DNA of 64,000 nucleotides from UBA668 sp043740085 (GCA_043740085.1 JAYUCY010000133.1:19187-83186); one strand, 5' to 3'; positions 36,054-45,632 are shown, counted from the stretch's first letter. Notes: generated from the letters alone by a model not told the origin. Translations and numbers: made by a program.

Positions 36054-38077
36054 GCAGTACGACTACCACCCCCCTGGGCACCTCCACCCTGGCGCTGGAG
36101 ATCAAGGACCTGCATCTCGCGTACAACGTCCGTGGCGTGCCGCGCCCGGTGCTGCGCGGTGTCTCCTTCGAGATCAAGCCCGGCGAGGCATACGGCCTCG
36201 TCGGCGAGTCAGGCTGCGGCAAGAGCACAACCGCGTACGCGGCGCTCAGGTACATGCCGCGCAACGGCATCATCACCAGTGGCCAGATCTTGGTCGACGG
36301 TGACGACATCACGTCGATGAATCGCTCGCAGCTGCGCGAGTTCCGCCTGCACAAAGCATCGATGGTGTATCAGGACCCGGGCAGCTCGCTGAACCCCACC
36401 ATCAAGATTGGCCGGCAGCTGATCGAGTCATTCACGATTCTCGGTCAATCCGGCGCTGTCGCTCAGCGAAGCGCGCTCGACGCGTTGCGCAAGGTGCAGA
36501 TCGCCGACCCGGCGCGAGTAATGGGCCGCTTTCCGCACCAACTCTCCGGCGGGATGCTGCAACGGGTGGTCATCGCCATGGCGCTGGCCTGCGACCCGAA
36601 ACTGCTGGTACTCGATGAGCCCACGACGGGGCTGGATGCGACGGTGGAGGCGGAGGTGCTCGACCTCGTGCGCGCACTGCGCAACGAGACCGGCGCGGCC
36701 ATCTTGTTGATCGCGCACAACCTCGGCGTCATTCGCTCGATGTGCGATCGCGTCGGCGTCATGTACGCCGGCAAGATCGTCGAGGAAGGCGATGCGCAGG
36801 AAGTGTTCGATGGCCCCAAGCACCCCTACACGGTGGGGCTGCTGCGTTCGCTCCCCCGGCACGGAATGCACAAGAGTCACAGCGCCCTGGCCACCATTCC
36901 CGGCACGCTGCCGGTGCTGGGCGCCGACCTGCCAACCTGTGTCTACGTCGACCGCTGCCCCCTCGCCGACGAAAAGTGCCGGACCGAAGTCGCCCCCATT
37001 GTCGAAGTCGCCGTTGGTCATTTCACTCGCTGCCACCACGTCGACCAGGTGTCCAAGATCGACGCACCGGTTCCCACCGCGCTTCGCGCTGCGGGCACCG
37101 ACACGGTGTTGCAGATCACCGGCGTCTCCAAGACGTTCCGTCAGTCCGGCCACGACGTGCCCGCCCTGGTCGGGGTGGATCTCTCGCTGACCGATGGAGA
37201 GACGCTCGGCTTGGTCGGCGAATCCGGCTCGGGAAAGAGCACGCTGGCCAAGGCGTTGTTGGGCGTACACGCTCCTGATGTGGGCAGCAGTCTGACACTC
37301 GATCAACGCGAGCTGGCCTCCAAGGTGGGTCAGCGCACCGCCGACGACAAACGTGCCATGCAGATCATCTTCCAGAACCCTGACTCGGCGCTGAATGCAT
37401 CGTGGACGGTGCGCAACATTCTCCTGCGCTCGGTGAAGAAGCTCACGGGCAAGGACAAGGCTGCCGCCAACGAGCGTGTCGCCACGCTCGCCGACCACCT
37501 ACGTCTTTCGCCACGCCACCTCGATATGAAGCCACGGCAGTTGTCGGGCGGGCTCAAGCAGCGCGTGGCCATTGCCCGCGCCTTCGCCGGCGACCCGCGA
37601 ATCGTGGTCTGCGATGAGCCCACCTCCGCGCTCGATGTGTCGGTGCAGGCAGCCATCCTCAACCTGCTCGCCGAGCTACAGAGCAACCAGCGCACCAGTT
37701 ACGTGTTCATCAGCCACGACCTCGGTGTGGTGCGCTATCTGGCCGACCGCATCGCCGTGATGTACCTCGGGCGCATCATGGAAGTCGCTACCACGGCCGA
37801 CATGTTTGCCGGGCCGAACCACCCCTACACCGAGGCGCTGATTTCGGCGGTGCCAAGTGTCGACGGCGAGGCGCGAGCACGTATTCGCCTGGATGGCGAG
37901 ATCCCTAGCCCCGCCAACCCGCCCAGTGGCTGTGTCTTTCACCCGCGTTGCCACCGTGCGATCGCGGGTCTCTGCGAAACCACCGAACCGCCCATCGTCG
38001 AAGTGGTCGTCGGGCACACCATTCGCTGCCACATTCCGCCCGACGAGCTGGCGCGACTGCAGTCCAGCACTCACTGA
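36050..38077 (+). CDS. fused dual ABC ATPase (DppD-DppF type)
   Basis: Both nucleotide-binding domains of the importer are in one 675-residue chain. Domain 1 has Walker A GESGCGKST and signature LSGGMLQRV. Domain 2, from about residue 350, has GESGSGKST and LSGGLKQRV. Each domain ends with a Cys-containing oligopeptide-ABC tail (CPLADEKC and HPRCHRAIAGLC). Separate dppD and dppF genes are usual, but fusions are known. I set the start at 36050, overlapping the permease stop. It is followed 13 bases later by a second MttB-type gene, linking the importer to demethylation. Confidence 0.93.
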   Translation: MSSTTTTPLGTSTLALEIKDLHLAYNVRGVPRPVLRGVSFEIKPGEAYGLVGESGCGKSTTAYAALRYMPRNGIITSGQILVDGDDITSMNRSQLREFRLHKASMVYQDPGSSLNPTIKIGRQLIESFTILGQSGAVAQRSALDALRKVQIADPARVMGRFPHQLSGGMLQRVVIAMALACDPKLLVLDEPTTGLDATVEAEVLDLVRALRNETGAAILLIAHNLGVIRSMCDRVGVMYAGKIVEEGDAQEVFDGPKHPYTVGLLRSLPRHGMHKSHSALATIPGTLPVLGADLPTCVYVDRCPLADEKCRTEVAPIVEVAVGHFTRCHHVDQVSKIDAPVPTALRAAGTDTVLQITGVSKTFRQSGHDVPALVGVDLSLTDGETLGLVGESGSGKSTLAKALLGVHAPDVGSSLTLDQRELASKVGQRTADDKRAMQIIFQNPDSALNASWTVRNILLRSVKKLTGKDKAAANERVATLADHLRLSPRHLDMKPRQLSGGLKQRVAIARAFAGDPRIVVCDEPTSALDVSVQAAILNLLAELQSNQRTSYVFISHDLGVVRYLADRIAVMYLGRIMEVATTADMFAGPNHPYTEALISAVPSVDGEARARIRLDGEIPSPANPPSGCVFHPRCHRAIAGLCETTEPPIVEVVVGHTIRCHIPPDELARLQSSTH

Positions 38078-38090
38078 GATGTGACTGACC

Positions 38091-39641
38091 ATGAACGAGG
38101 TCGAAGCGAATCCAGCCCGCACTCGCACCGGCGGGCGCGCCGGCCGCGCAGCCCTCCGTGCCGCTGATGCACATCGCCAGGGGCCAGCGTTCATTCGTCG
38201 ACAGATTCCCCCATACCAGCTGCTCGGCGAGGAAGGCCTCGCGCTGGTGGAGACGAAGGCTGATCAACTACTCGCCGAGATCGGTATCGAGTTCCACGAC
38301 GACGAGCACTCGCTGCAACTGTTCCGCGACGCAGGCGCGTCAGTCGATGGCGTACGCGTCCGGTTCGACCCAGGCCACGTCCGCACACTGTGCGCGACGG
38401 CTCCGCGAGAGTTCACCCAACACGCACGCAATCCATCGCGGTCTGTGCAGATCGGTGGCAACAACGTGGTTCTCGCCCCCACCTACGGGTCACCGTTTGT
38501 ACGCGACCTGCCCGGTGGCCGACGGTACGGCACACTCACCGACTTCCAAAACTTCGTCAAGCTGGCCTACGCGACGCCCTGGCTGCATCACTCGGGTGGC
38601 ACCGTCTGCGAGCCAACCGACGTGCCTGTCAACAAGCGCCATCTCGACATGGTGTACGCCCACCTGCGCTGCAGCGACAAGGCATTCATGGGCTCGGTCA
38701 CCGCCCCCGAGCGTGCTGCCGACAGCATCGAGATGGCTCGCATTGCGTTTGGTAGCGAGTTCCTGGAGAACAACTGCGCCATCCTGGGCAATGTCAACGT
38801 CAACTCCCCGCTGGTGTGGGACGCCACCATGACCGGCGCGCTGAAGACCTACGCCGCCGCCAACCAAGCCGCGGTCGTGGTGCCGTTCATTCTCGGTGGC
38901 GCCATGGGCCCCGTGACGACCGCTGGCGCAGTAGCGCAGGCGCACGCGGAGACAATGGTCGGCGTTGCGCTCACCCAGCTGATACGGCCCGGCGCGCCGG
39001 TGATCTACGGCAACTTCCTTTCCTCAATGGCATTGCGCAGCGGCAGCCCAACATTCGGCATGCCCGAGCCGGCGCTCGGATCGCTGGTGGTCGGTCAACT
39101 CGCACGACGAGTAGGCCTCCCACTTCGCTGTTCCGGTGCATTCACCGCCTCGAAGGTGCCCGATGGTCAGGCGATGCAAGAGTCCGCGGTCAGCATGCTG
39201 TCCGCGCTGTTGTGTGGTGCCAACTTCATCCTCCATTCCGCTGGCTGGCTGGAGGGTGGGCTTGCCATGGGCTACGAGAAGTTCATGATGGACCTCGACC
39301 TGTGCGGGTCGGCCCACACCTACCTCAAGGGCATGGCACTCGACGACGACCAGTTCGCACTCGACGGTTTCGCCGAGGTTGGGCCAGGGAAGCACTTCTT
39401 CGGCTCGCAGCACACACTGCGCCACTACGAGACCGCGTTCTACGAGCCCGCCCTCAGCGACAACTCGTCGTTCGAGCAATGGCGCGACAACGGGGAGACC
39501 ACTGCCGAGCAACGCGCGGCGGTGAAAGTGCACGAGACCTTGCGCGATTACGAACTACCTCCCATGGCCGACGACGTCGATGCTGCGTTGCAGGACTTCG
39601 TCGGTCGGCGTAAGGCCGAGATGCCGGACCAGTGGTACTGA
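38091..39641 (+). CDS. trimethylamine methyltransferase (MttB) family protein, non-pyrrolysine, second copy
   Basis: This 516-residue MttB paralogue shares the family blocks with the 27921 gene, for example GGAMGPVTTAGAVAQAHAET, IRPGAPVIYGNFLSSMALRS, and VGPGKHFFGSQHTLRHYE. The frame has no amber codon. The sequences differ enough to suggest a different substrate. It is placed 13 bases after the importer ATPase and directly before a GFA-family gene. It needs a corrinoid acceptor, and the only one in the window is at 62581. Confidence 0.9.
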   Translation: MNEVEANPARTRTGGRAGRAALRAADAHRQGPAFIRRQIPPYQLLGEEGLALVETKADQLLAEIGIEFHDDEHSLQLFRDAGASVDGVRVRFDPGHVRTLCATAPREFTQHARNPSRSVQIGGNNVVLAPTYGSPFVRDLPGGRRYGTLTDFQNFVKLAYATPWLHHSGGTVCEPTDVPVNKRHLDMVYAHLRCSDKAFMGSVTAPERAADSIEMARIAFGSEFLENNCAILGNVNVNSPLVWDATMTGALKTYAAANQAAVVVPFILGGAMGPVTTAGAVAQAHAETMVGVALTQLIRPGAPVIYGNFLSSMALRSGSPTFGMPEPALGSLVVGQLARRVGLPLRCSGAFTASKVPDGQAMQESAVSMLSALLCGANFILHSAGWLEGGLAMGYEKFMMDLDLCGSAHTYLKGMALDDDQFALDGFAEVGPGKHFFGSQHTLRHYETAFYEPALSDNSSFEQWRDNGETTAEQRAAVKVHETLRDYELPPMADDVDAALQDFVGRRKAEMPDQWY

Positions 39642-39642
39642 C

Positions 39643-40050
39643 ATGAATGCTGCTGAAGCGTCCACTCTCGAGGGCCGCTGCATGTGTGGTGGCGTCACGT
39701 ACTCCGTGACCGGCGAAGTGCGCGAGGTGTGGAACTGCCACTGCCAACGCTGCCGCCAATTCACCGGTCATCACATGGCGGCGACCCGGGCCCTCGTTGC
39801 CAACGTCACGATCGACGGTGCCACCTTGGCCTGGTACTCCCCTGACGCTTCAGTGGCCTACGGGTTCTGCCAGCGATGCGGGTCGTCGATGTTTTGGAAA
39901 GCGTTGGCGCGTTCCGAGTACCTGACGTTGTGTGCCGGGGCACTCGACCAGCCGACTGGCCTGCACACCACTACGGCATGGTGGACAGCAGAGCATGCCG
40001 ACTACCACACGCCCGCAACAGGTTTGACCGAGCACGAGTACGACGGATGA
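39643..40050 (+). CDS. GFA family (CENP-V/GFA zinc-fold) protein
   Basis: This 135-residue protein has the zinc-binding cysteine pattern of the glutathione-dependent formaldehyde-activating family: GRCMCGGVTYSV near residue 12, NCHCQRCRQFTG at about 34-45, and FCQRCGSSMFW at about 80. The original formaldehyde-activating activity is disputed, and many members have other roles. Lying among enzymes that can release formaldehyde from N-methyl groups, a formaldehyde-related role is plausible but unproven. Start at 39643, one base after the upstream stop. Confidence 0.88.
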   Translation: MNAAEASTLEGRCMCGGVTYSVTGEVREVWNCHCQRCRQFTGHHMAATRALVANVTIDGATLAWYSPDASVAYGFCQRCGSSMFWKALARSEYLTLCAGALDQPTGLHTTTAWWTAEHADYHTPATGLTEHEYDG

Positions 40051-40057
40051 CAGACCG

Positions 40058-42097
40058 ATGAACGACGACCCGCTGTTGCAGCCGTTTCAGCTGAAGCACT
40101 TGCGGTTGAAGAACCGTGTGCTCAGTACGTCGCACGAGCCTGCGTACAGCGAGGACGGGATGCCCAAGGACCGCTACCGGGCGTACCACGTGGAGAAAGC
40201 CAAGGGTGGGCTGGCGATGACAATGACCGCCGGCACCGCCGTTGTCAGCTCCGATAGCCCGCCGGCCTTTGGCAACCTGCACGCGTTCGACGACGCGATC
40301 GTGCCCTGGATTCGACGAATGACCGACGAGATCCACGAGCACGACTGCGCGGCGATGATCCAGATCAGTCACCTCGGGCGCCGCACTGGATGGGGCCAGG
40401 ACGACTGGCTGCCGGTGGTGGCACCGTCGGCGCTGCGCGAGCCTGCGCATCGCTCGCACCCCAAGCAGGCCGAGCCGTGGGACATCGCGCGCATCATCAA
40501 CGACTACGCCGATGCCGCCGAGCGGATGCGCGACGGCGGCATGGACGGCATCGAGATCGAGGCGTACGGCCATCTCTTCGATCAGTTCTGGTCACCCGCC
40601 ACCAACCACCGCACCGACGAGTGGGGTGGCAGCCACGAGAACCGGATGCGTTTCCCGCTTGCCGTTTTGCGGGCAATTCGTCAGCGATTGGGTGGCGAGT
40701 TTCTGGTGGGATTGCGAATGGCTGTCGACGAGACGCGCCCGGACGGCATCGACACACCGACCGGCATCGTCATCCTGGAACAGCTGACGGCGGAGGGATT
40801 GATCGACTTCGTCAACGTCATTCGCGGCAGCATCGTCAACGACGCTGTGCTCAGCAATGTGATCCCGATTCACGGCATGCCCTCGGCTCCGCATCTCGAC
40901 TTCACCGGCATGGTCCGCGAGCGCACCAGGTTGGCGGTCTTCCACGCCGCCAAGATCGACGACGTTGCGACCGCACGGCACGCAGTGCGCGAGGGCAAGG
41001 TCGACATGATCGGCATGACGCGCGCCCATCTTGCCGACCCGTATCTGGTGCGCAAGATCGAGCAGGGCCTGGAAGCCACCATTCGCCCCTGTGTGGGCGC
41101 CACCTACTGCCTAGACCGCATCTACATGGCTGGTGAGGCGCTGTGCATCCACAACGCCGCCACCGGTCGCGAGCTCTCCATGCCGCACATCATCGAGCCA
41201 GCCGCTACGCCCAGGAGGGTGGTCATCGTCGGCGCCGGCGTCGGTGGGTTGGAGGCCGCCCGTGTCTGCGGTGAGCGTGGCCACACCGTCACGCTGCTAG
41301 AGGCCATGCCGTGGGCGGGTGGGCAGCTTCGTCTCGCCGCCCGAAATCCGCGTCGGCGCGATTTGCTGGGCATTGTCGACTGGCGGGTCAGCGAACTCGA
41401 ACGGCTTGGTGTCGACGTTCGTCTGAACACGTACGCCGACACCGAACTGATTGCCGGTTTGCAACCCGACGTGGTGATCATCGCCACCGGAGGCCTGCCG
41501 CAGAACCCGCCCATTGAAAGCGGCGGCCATCTGATGATCAACGCGTGGGATGTCGTTGGTGGCGATGCGCGCCTCCGCGGCGACGTCATCCTCTACGACG
41601 ACGACGGCACGCATTCAGCGATGACGACGGCCGAACTGATCGCCCGCAGCGGCGCTCACCTGGAGGTCGTCACACCGGAGCGAACTATGGGCGTCGATGT
41701 CGGCGGCCTCAACCTGGTGCCGTATGCGCGTGCCTTCAACGAGACCGACACGCGGGTCACGCTCAACCAACGCGTCCGGTCTGTTCGGCGCGATGACGAC
41801 GGTCGGCTGCATGTAGCAATCGGCAGCGATCACTCGCCGGTTCGTCACGAGCGAGTGGTCGATGCGGTTGTTGGCGACCATGGAGTGACCGCCAACGATG
41901 AGCTGTATCACGAGCTGGTGGCGGGTTCCTCCAACCTGGGTGAGCTGGACCACACGGCCTTCATCAACGGCGCTGCGCAGACTGTGCGCACCAACCCTTC
42001 GGGCCGCTACCAGCTCTTCCGCATTGGTGATGCCGTCGCCGGCCGCAACATTCACGCCGCCGTGTACGACGCGCTGCGTCTCTGCAAGGACCTGTGA
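40058..42097 (+). CDS. TMADH/Old Yellow Enzyme-like FMN/FAD oxidoreductase
   Basis: This 679-residue protein has an N-terminal FMN TIM barrel (NRVLSTSHEPAYSEDGMPKD, GMDGIEIEAYGHLFDQFWSP) and C-terminal FAD and NAD(P) folds (VVIVGAGVGGLEAARVCGER). This is the architecture of trimethylamine, dimethylamine and histamine dehydrogenases and 2,4-dienoyl-CoA reductase. A demethylase role for a secondary or cyclic N-methyl amine (for example N-methylproline) fits the context. Notably, the iron-sulfur motif reads C345, A348, C351, C363, with the second of the four usual cysteines replaced by alanine. It follows the GFA gene by 7 bases. Confidence 0.88.
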   Translation: MNDDPLLQPFQLKHLRLKNRVLSTSHEPAYSEDGMPKDRYRAYHVEKAKGGLAMTMTAGTAVVSSDSPPAFGNLHAFDDAIVPWIRRMTDEIHEHDCAAMIQISHLGRRTGWGQDDWLPVVAPSALREPAHRSHPKQAEPWDIARIINDYADAAERMRDGGMDGIEIEAYGHLFDQFWSPATNHRTDEWGGSHENRMRFPLAVLRAIRQRLGGEFLVGLRMAVDETRPDGIDTPTGIVILEQLTAEGLIDFVNVIRGSIVNDAVLSNVIPIHGMPSAPHLDFTGMVRERTRLAVFHAAKIDDVATARHAVREGKVDMIGMTRAHLADPYLVRKIEQGLEATIRPCVGATYCLDRIYMAGEALCIHNAATGRELSMPHIIEPAATPRRVVIVGAGVGGLEAARVCGERGHTVTLLEAMPWAGGQLRLAARNPRRRDLLGIVDWRVSELERLGVDVRLNTYADTELIAGLQPDVVIIATGGLPQNPPIESGGHLMINAWDVVGGDARLRGDVILYDDDGTHSAMTTAELIARSGAHLEVVTPERTMGVDVGGLNLVPYARAFNETDTRVTLNQRVRSVRRDDDGRLHVAIGSDHSPVRHERVVDAVVGDHGVTANDELYHELVAGSSNLGELDHTAFINGAAQTVRTNPSGRYQLFRIGDAVAGRNIHAAVYDALRLCKDL

Positions 42098-42113
42098 GTG
42101 AAAGATTGTGTCC

Positions 42114-42148
42114 GTTCCGCATCGTGGGCGTGTTCCACCTGACGGAAC
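42114..42148. promoter_or_regulatory. tandem IclR-type palindromes upstream of fhs
   Basis: Two palindromes of the form GTTCCRC-nnn-GYGGAAC start at 42114 (GTTCCGCATCGTGGGC) and 42132 (GTTCCACCTGACGGAAC), 18 bases apart. An equivalent pair with the same spacing is found at 62497-62531 before the corrinoid gene. This type of GTTCC/GGAAC palindrome is typical of IclR-family operators. The site lies 57 bases before the fhs start. Confidence 0.6.
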
Positions 42149-42204
42149 TGGTGGTGTACTGTCGCTGACGAAACCACTCACCACTGACAGCCCTAGGGGT
42201 ACCT

Positions 42205-43902
42205 GTGTCCTTCCCATCAGATCTCGAGATTGCTCGCGCAGCAACCTTGGCCCCGCTCAATGACATCGCTGCCAAGATGGGTATCGGCCCGCACCTACTC
42301 GAGCAGCACGGCGATGACCTGGCGAAGATCAAGCTGGAAGCCATTTCCGAGCTCAGCGACCGACCGAAGGCGAAGTACGTCGTGGTCACCGCCATCACGC
42401 CCACTCCCCTGGGCGAAGGCAAAACCACCACCACGGTGGGCCTTGGCCAGGCGATGGCCCATATTGGCAAGAACGCCGTCATCAGCCTGCGGCAGCCCAG
42501 CATGGGCCCCACGTTTGGTATCAAGGGCGGCGCTGCCGGCGGCGGCTACAGCCAGGTGATCCCGATGGAGCTGCTCAACCTGCACCTCACCGGCGACTTC
42601 CATGCGGTGACAGCTGCCCACAACCTGCTCTCCGCAATGGTCGACAATCACCTTCACCAGGGCAACGAACTCGGCCTGGACCTGAACAACATCACCTGGC
42701 GTCGAGTACTCGACGTCAACGATAGGAGCCTGCGCAACATCATCGTCGGCCTCGGCGGCAAGATGGATGGCGTCACCCGCCAGACCGGTTTCGACATCAC
42801 CGCCGCCTCAGAGGTGATGGCTATCTTCGCACTCGCCACATCGCTGGAGGACATGCGTGCTCGCATGGGCCGCATCGTGGTGGGCTACACGAAGGACGGC
42901 GATCCGGTCACCGCCGAGCAGCTGCACGCGGCAGGCTCGATGGCCGTCATCATGAAGGAAGCGCTGAAGCCGAACCTGCTACAAACGCTGGAGCACACGC
43001 CCGTCATCGTGCATGCCGGCCCGTTCGGCAACATTGCGCACGGCAACAGCAGCATCATCGGCGACCTCATCGGTGAGCGCTGCGGCGACTACCTGATCAC
43101 CGAGGCTGGATTCGGTGCCGACATGGGCGCCGAGCGGTTCTTCAACATCAAGTGCCGCACCTCTGGCATGGTGCCCGACGCCGCCGTGCTGGTGGCCACC
43201 GTGCGTGCCCTCAAGGCGCACAGCGGCAAGTTCAAGATCGTAGCCGGCAAGCCCCTGCCCGCCGACCTACTGGCCGAGAACCCCGACGACGTGCGCGCCG
43301 GTGCCGCCAACCTGATCAAGCAGATCGAAAACGTGAAGGTGCACGGCGTCTCCCCCGTCGTTGCCATCAACGCCTTCCCCGGCGACTTCGAGAGCGAACA
43401 CCAGGCCATCCGCGAGATCGCCGAGAGCGTCGGCGCCCGCGTTGCCGTGTGCACGCACTTCAGTGACGGTGGCAAGGGTGCGATTGACCTGGCTCGCGCC
43501 GTCGTCGACGCCTGCGACGAGCCCAGCAACTTCCAGTTCGCCTACGACGCCGAGGACTCGCTGAAGACCAAGATCGAGAAGGTCGCGACCAAGATCTACG
43601 GAGCCGCCAACGTCACCTACTCCGCTGCCGCCAACACCCAGCTGGCCCGCTACGAGAAAAACGGCTTTGGCAACCTGCCGGTCTGCATCGCCAAGACACA
43701 CTTGTCGATCAGCGCCGACGCATCATTGAAGGGTGCCCCAACAGGCCACACCGTGAACGTTCGCGAGGTGCGTGCCAGCGTCGGTGCAGGCTTCATCTAC
43801 CCGATCTGCGGCGACATGACCACCATGCCCGGCCTCGGTTCGGCTCCGGCAGCAAGCATCATCGACTTCGACGAGTTCGGTGAGATCATCGGGCTCTCCT
43901 AG
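42205..43902 (+). CDS. fhs: formate--tetrahydrofolate ligase
   Basis: Fhs interconverts formate, THF and ATP with 10-formyl-THF. In a demethylating cell it likely runs backward, recovering ATP while releasing formate. The 565-residue protein is full length, with the ATP-binding block TPTPLGEGKTTTTVGLGQA, SLRQPSMGPTFGIKGGAAGG, and the C-terminal GDMTTMPGLGSAPA. It has a GTG start at 42205 with AGGGGT upstream. It is followed by folD after 102 bases. The tandem palindromes upstream suggest regulation shared with the corrinoid gene. Confidence 0.97.
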   Translation: MSFPSDLEIARAATLAPLNDIAAKMGIGPHLLEQHGDDLAKIKLEAISELSDRPKAKYVVVTAITPTPLGEGKTTTTVGLGQAMAHIGKNAVISLRQPSMGPTFGIKGGAAGGGYSQVIPMELLNLHLTGDFHAVTAAHNLLSAMVDNHLHQGNELGLDLNNITWRRVLDVNDRSLRNIIVGLGGKMDGVTRQTGFDITAASEVMAIFALATSLEDMRARMGRIVVGYTKDGDPVTAEQLHAAGSMAVIMKEALKPNLLQTLEHTPVIVHAGPFGNIAHGNSSIIGDLIGERCGDYLITEAGFGADMGAERFFNIKCRTSGMVPDAAVLVATVRALKAHSGKFKIVAGKPLPADLLAENPDDVRAGAANLIKQIENVKVHGVSPVVAINAFPGDFESEHQAIREIAESVGARVAVCTHFSDGGKGAIDLARAVVDACDEPSNFQFAYDAEDSLKTKIEKVATKIYGAANVTYSAAANTQLARYEKNGFGNLPVCIAKTHLSISADASLKGAPTGHTVNVREVRASVGAGFIYPICGDMTTMPGLGSAPAASIIDFDEFGEIIGLS

Positions 43903-44004
43903 TGGTCGCGACCGGCCTCCGCTGCGCTTCGGCTGCTCCCTCCGTATCGACGGCTCCCTGGCGTTCGCCCGCCGACCTCAAATCAAGTTCTGTGAAGGAT
44001 CGAA

Positions 44005-44898
44005 ATGACTGAAGACTTTGAGCGCACGCCCGGTGGTGCCATCTTGATGGATGGCATTCGGCTGCGCGGCGAGATCATCGCCTCGCTGCGCGCCACCATC
44101 GAGGCCGCCGGCTCTCCGCCCGTCTGCCTGGCGACAGTGCTGGTCGGCGACGACAAGCCCAGCCAGCTGTACGTGGCCAGCAAGCGCAAGCTGGCTGGCG
44201 AAGCGGGCATGATCTCGCAGCACGTGGGGTTGCCGAACGACGCCACCCAGGCGCACGTCGAAGACGCCGTGTCCGCCCTGGTGGCCGACCCGGCCGTCCA
44301 CGGCATTCTGTGCCAGCTACCACTGCCCGCTGGTCTCGACCCCGAGCCGGTACTCGCGCTGATTCCGCCAGAGAAAGACGTCGACGGCCTCACCGAGCGC
44401 TCGATGGGCCGGCTCGTTCGTGGTCTGCCCGGCCACGTCGGCTGCACGCCGCTGGGCGTTATGCGTCTGCTCGAGCGCTACGGCGTGCCCACGGCCGGCA
44501 AGCGCGCAGTGGTCATTGGCCGCAGCACCCTCACCGGGCTGCCGCAGGTGCTGCTGCTGGGCCGCAAGGGCGTCGATGCCACGGTCACCCTTGCGCACTC
44601 ACGCACAAGCGCCGCCGACATGATCGAGATCTGCCGCGCCGCCGACATCATCGTCGCCTGTGCTGGCCAAGCCCGAATGGTCACCGCAGCTCATGTGAAG
44701 CCGGGCGCGGCAGTCGTCGACGTCGGCGTCTCGCGCACCGAGGCGGGCATCGTCGGCGACGTCGACTTCGACGCGGTGCAGGCCATCGCCGGCGCCATCA
44801 CCCCCATGCCTCGTGGCACGGGGCCGATGACCATCGCCTGCCTGCTGGAGAACACGTTGTCAGCCGCTCGGATGTTGGGCGCCTTCCCGGCACGCTGA
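44005..44898 (+). CDS. folD: bifunctional methylene-THF dehydrogenase / methenyl-THF cyclohydrolase
   Basis: FolD oxidises 5,10-methylene-THF to 10-formyl-THF using NAD(P)+. The 297-residue protein shows the substrate segment GDDKPSQLYVASKRK, the CQLPLP block around residue 108, VGCTPLGVMRLLERYGV, VVIGRSTLTGLPQVLLL, and the C-terminal PMPRGTGPMTIACLLENT. With fhs just upstream it forms the oxidation path for methylene-THF made by the GcvT-fused dehydrogenases. The stop shares one base with the IclR start (TGATG). Confidence 0.96.
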   Translation: MTEDFERTPGGAILMDGIRLRGEIIASLRATIEAAGSPPVCLATVLVGDDKPSQLYVASKRKLAGEAGMISQHVGLPNDATQAHVEDAVSALVADPAVHGILCQLPLPAGLDPEPVLALIPPEKDVDGLTERSMGRLVRGLPGHVGCTPLGVMRLLERYGVPTAGKRAVVIGRSTLTGLPQVLLLGRKGVDATVTLAHSRTSAADMIEICRAADIIVACAGQARMVTAAHVKPGAAVVDVGVSRTEAGIVGDVDFDAVQAIAGAITPMPRGTGPMTIACLLENTLSAARMLGAFPAR

Positions 44899-45632
44899 TG
44901 ACCACTGTCCAGTCCATCGAGCGTGCCTTCAACGTCCTGCGCTCGCTCGCCTCCGGGCCCGCCGGGGTCACCGATATCGCCGACCGCGTCGGCCTCCCCA
45001 AGAGCACTGTCTCTCGGTTGCTCTCGACGCTGGAGGAACTCGGCGCGGTGGAGCAGGTCTCTGCGGGCGGCGAGTATCGGGTCGGTTGGACAATGATCGA
45101 GCTGGCTGCGGCTGCCCGTCCGGGCCGCTCACTGATCTCGCTGGCGCGCCCGCATCTGGCCGAGCTGTCGCGCCTCACCGGCGAAGCCGCTGGCATTTCA
45201 ATTCCAGACGGCGACGACATGCTCTATCTCGACCAGATGACCCCCGACAGCGAACTGCAGGTGCGCGACTGGACCGGCCACCGCATCCCGATGTACGCCG
45301 TGCCTTCCGGCCACGTGGTGCTTGCTGCCGACGACGCCGCCGCGAAGCGAGTCGCCGCCAGTGAGCTGATGGCCTTCACACCGCACACCATCACCGACGG
45401 CGCAATGCTGCTGCAACGGCTGCAGCTCGTGCGCAGCGACGGGTACGCCTGGGCGCTGGAGGAGTTCGCCGCTGGGCTCAACTCGGTGGCCGCGCCCCTG
45501 CGCACGGCCGACGGACGAGTTGTCGCCTCGCTACACGTGTACGGTCCAGCGTCGCGCTTTCCCGGCGAGCGCGGTGCCGAGGCTATTGGCGACGTCGTCA
45601 AAGCCGCCGCGGCCAAGATCCGAATCGATTGA
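44898..45632 (+). CDS. IclR family transcriptional regulator of the C1/betaine island
   Basis: This 244-residue protein has a winged helix (MTTVQSIERAFNVLRSLASG, then IADRVGLPKSTVSRLLSTLE) and an effector domain (AAGISIPDGDDMLYLDQMTP, VAAPLRTADGRVVASLHVYG). It starts in the folD stop (TGATG) and is followed by the choline-dehydrogenase-like gene after 29 bases, so it belongs to the fhs-folD operon. It is the obvious candidate to bind the GTTCC/GGAAC palindromes at 42114 and 62497. The effector is unknown, perhaps a betaine or its demethylated product. Confidence 0.9.
   Translation: MTTVQSIERAFNVLRSLASGPAGVTDIADRVGLPKSTVSRLLSTLEELGAVEQVSAGGEYRVGWTMIELAAAARPGRSLISLARPHLAELSRLTGEAAGISIPDGDDMLYLDQMTPDSELQVRDWTGHRIPMYAVPSGHVVLAADDAAAKRVAASELMAFTPHTITDGAMLLQRLQLVRSDGYAWALEEFAAGLNSVAAPLRTADGRVVASLHVYGPASRFPGERGAEAIGDVVKAAAAKIRID

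Noticed and set aside
43903..44004. GC-rich CTCCGCTGCGCTTCGGCTGC stretch between fhs and folD as a riboswitch or repeat element
   Set aside because: Only a weak local fold and no recognised folate or SAM aptamer features.
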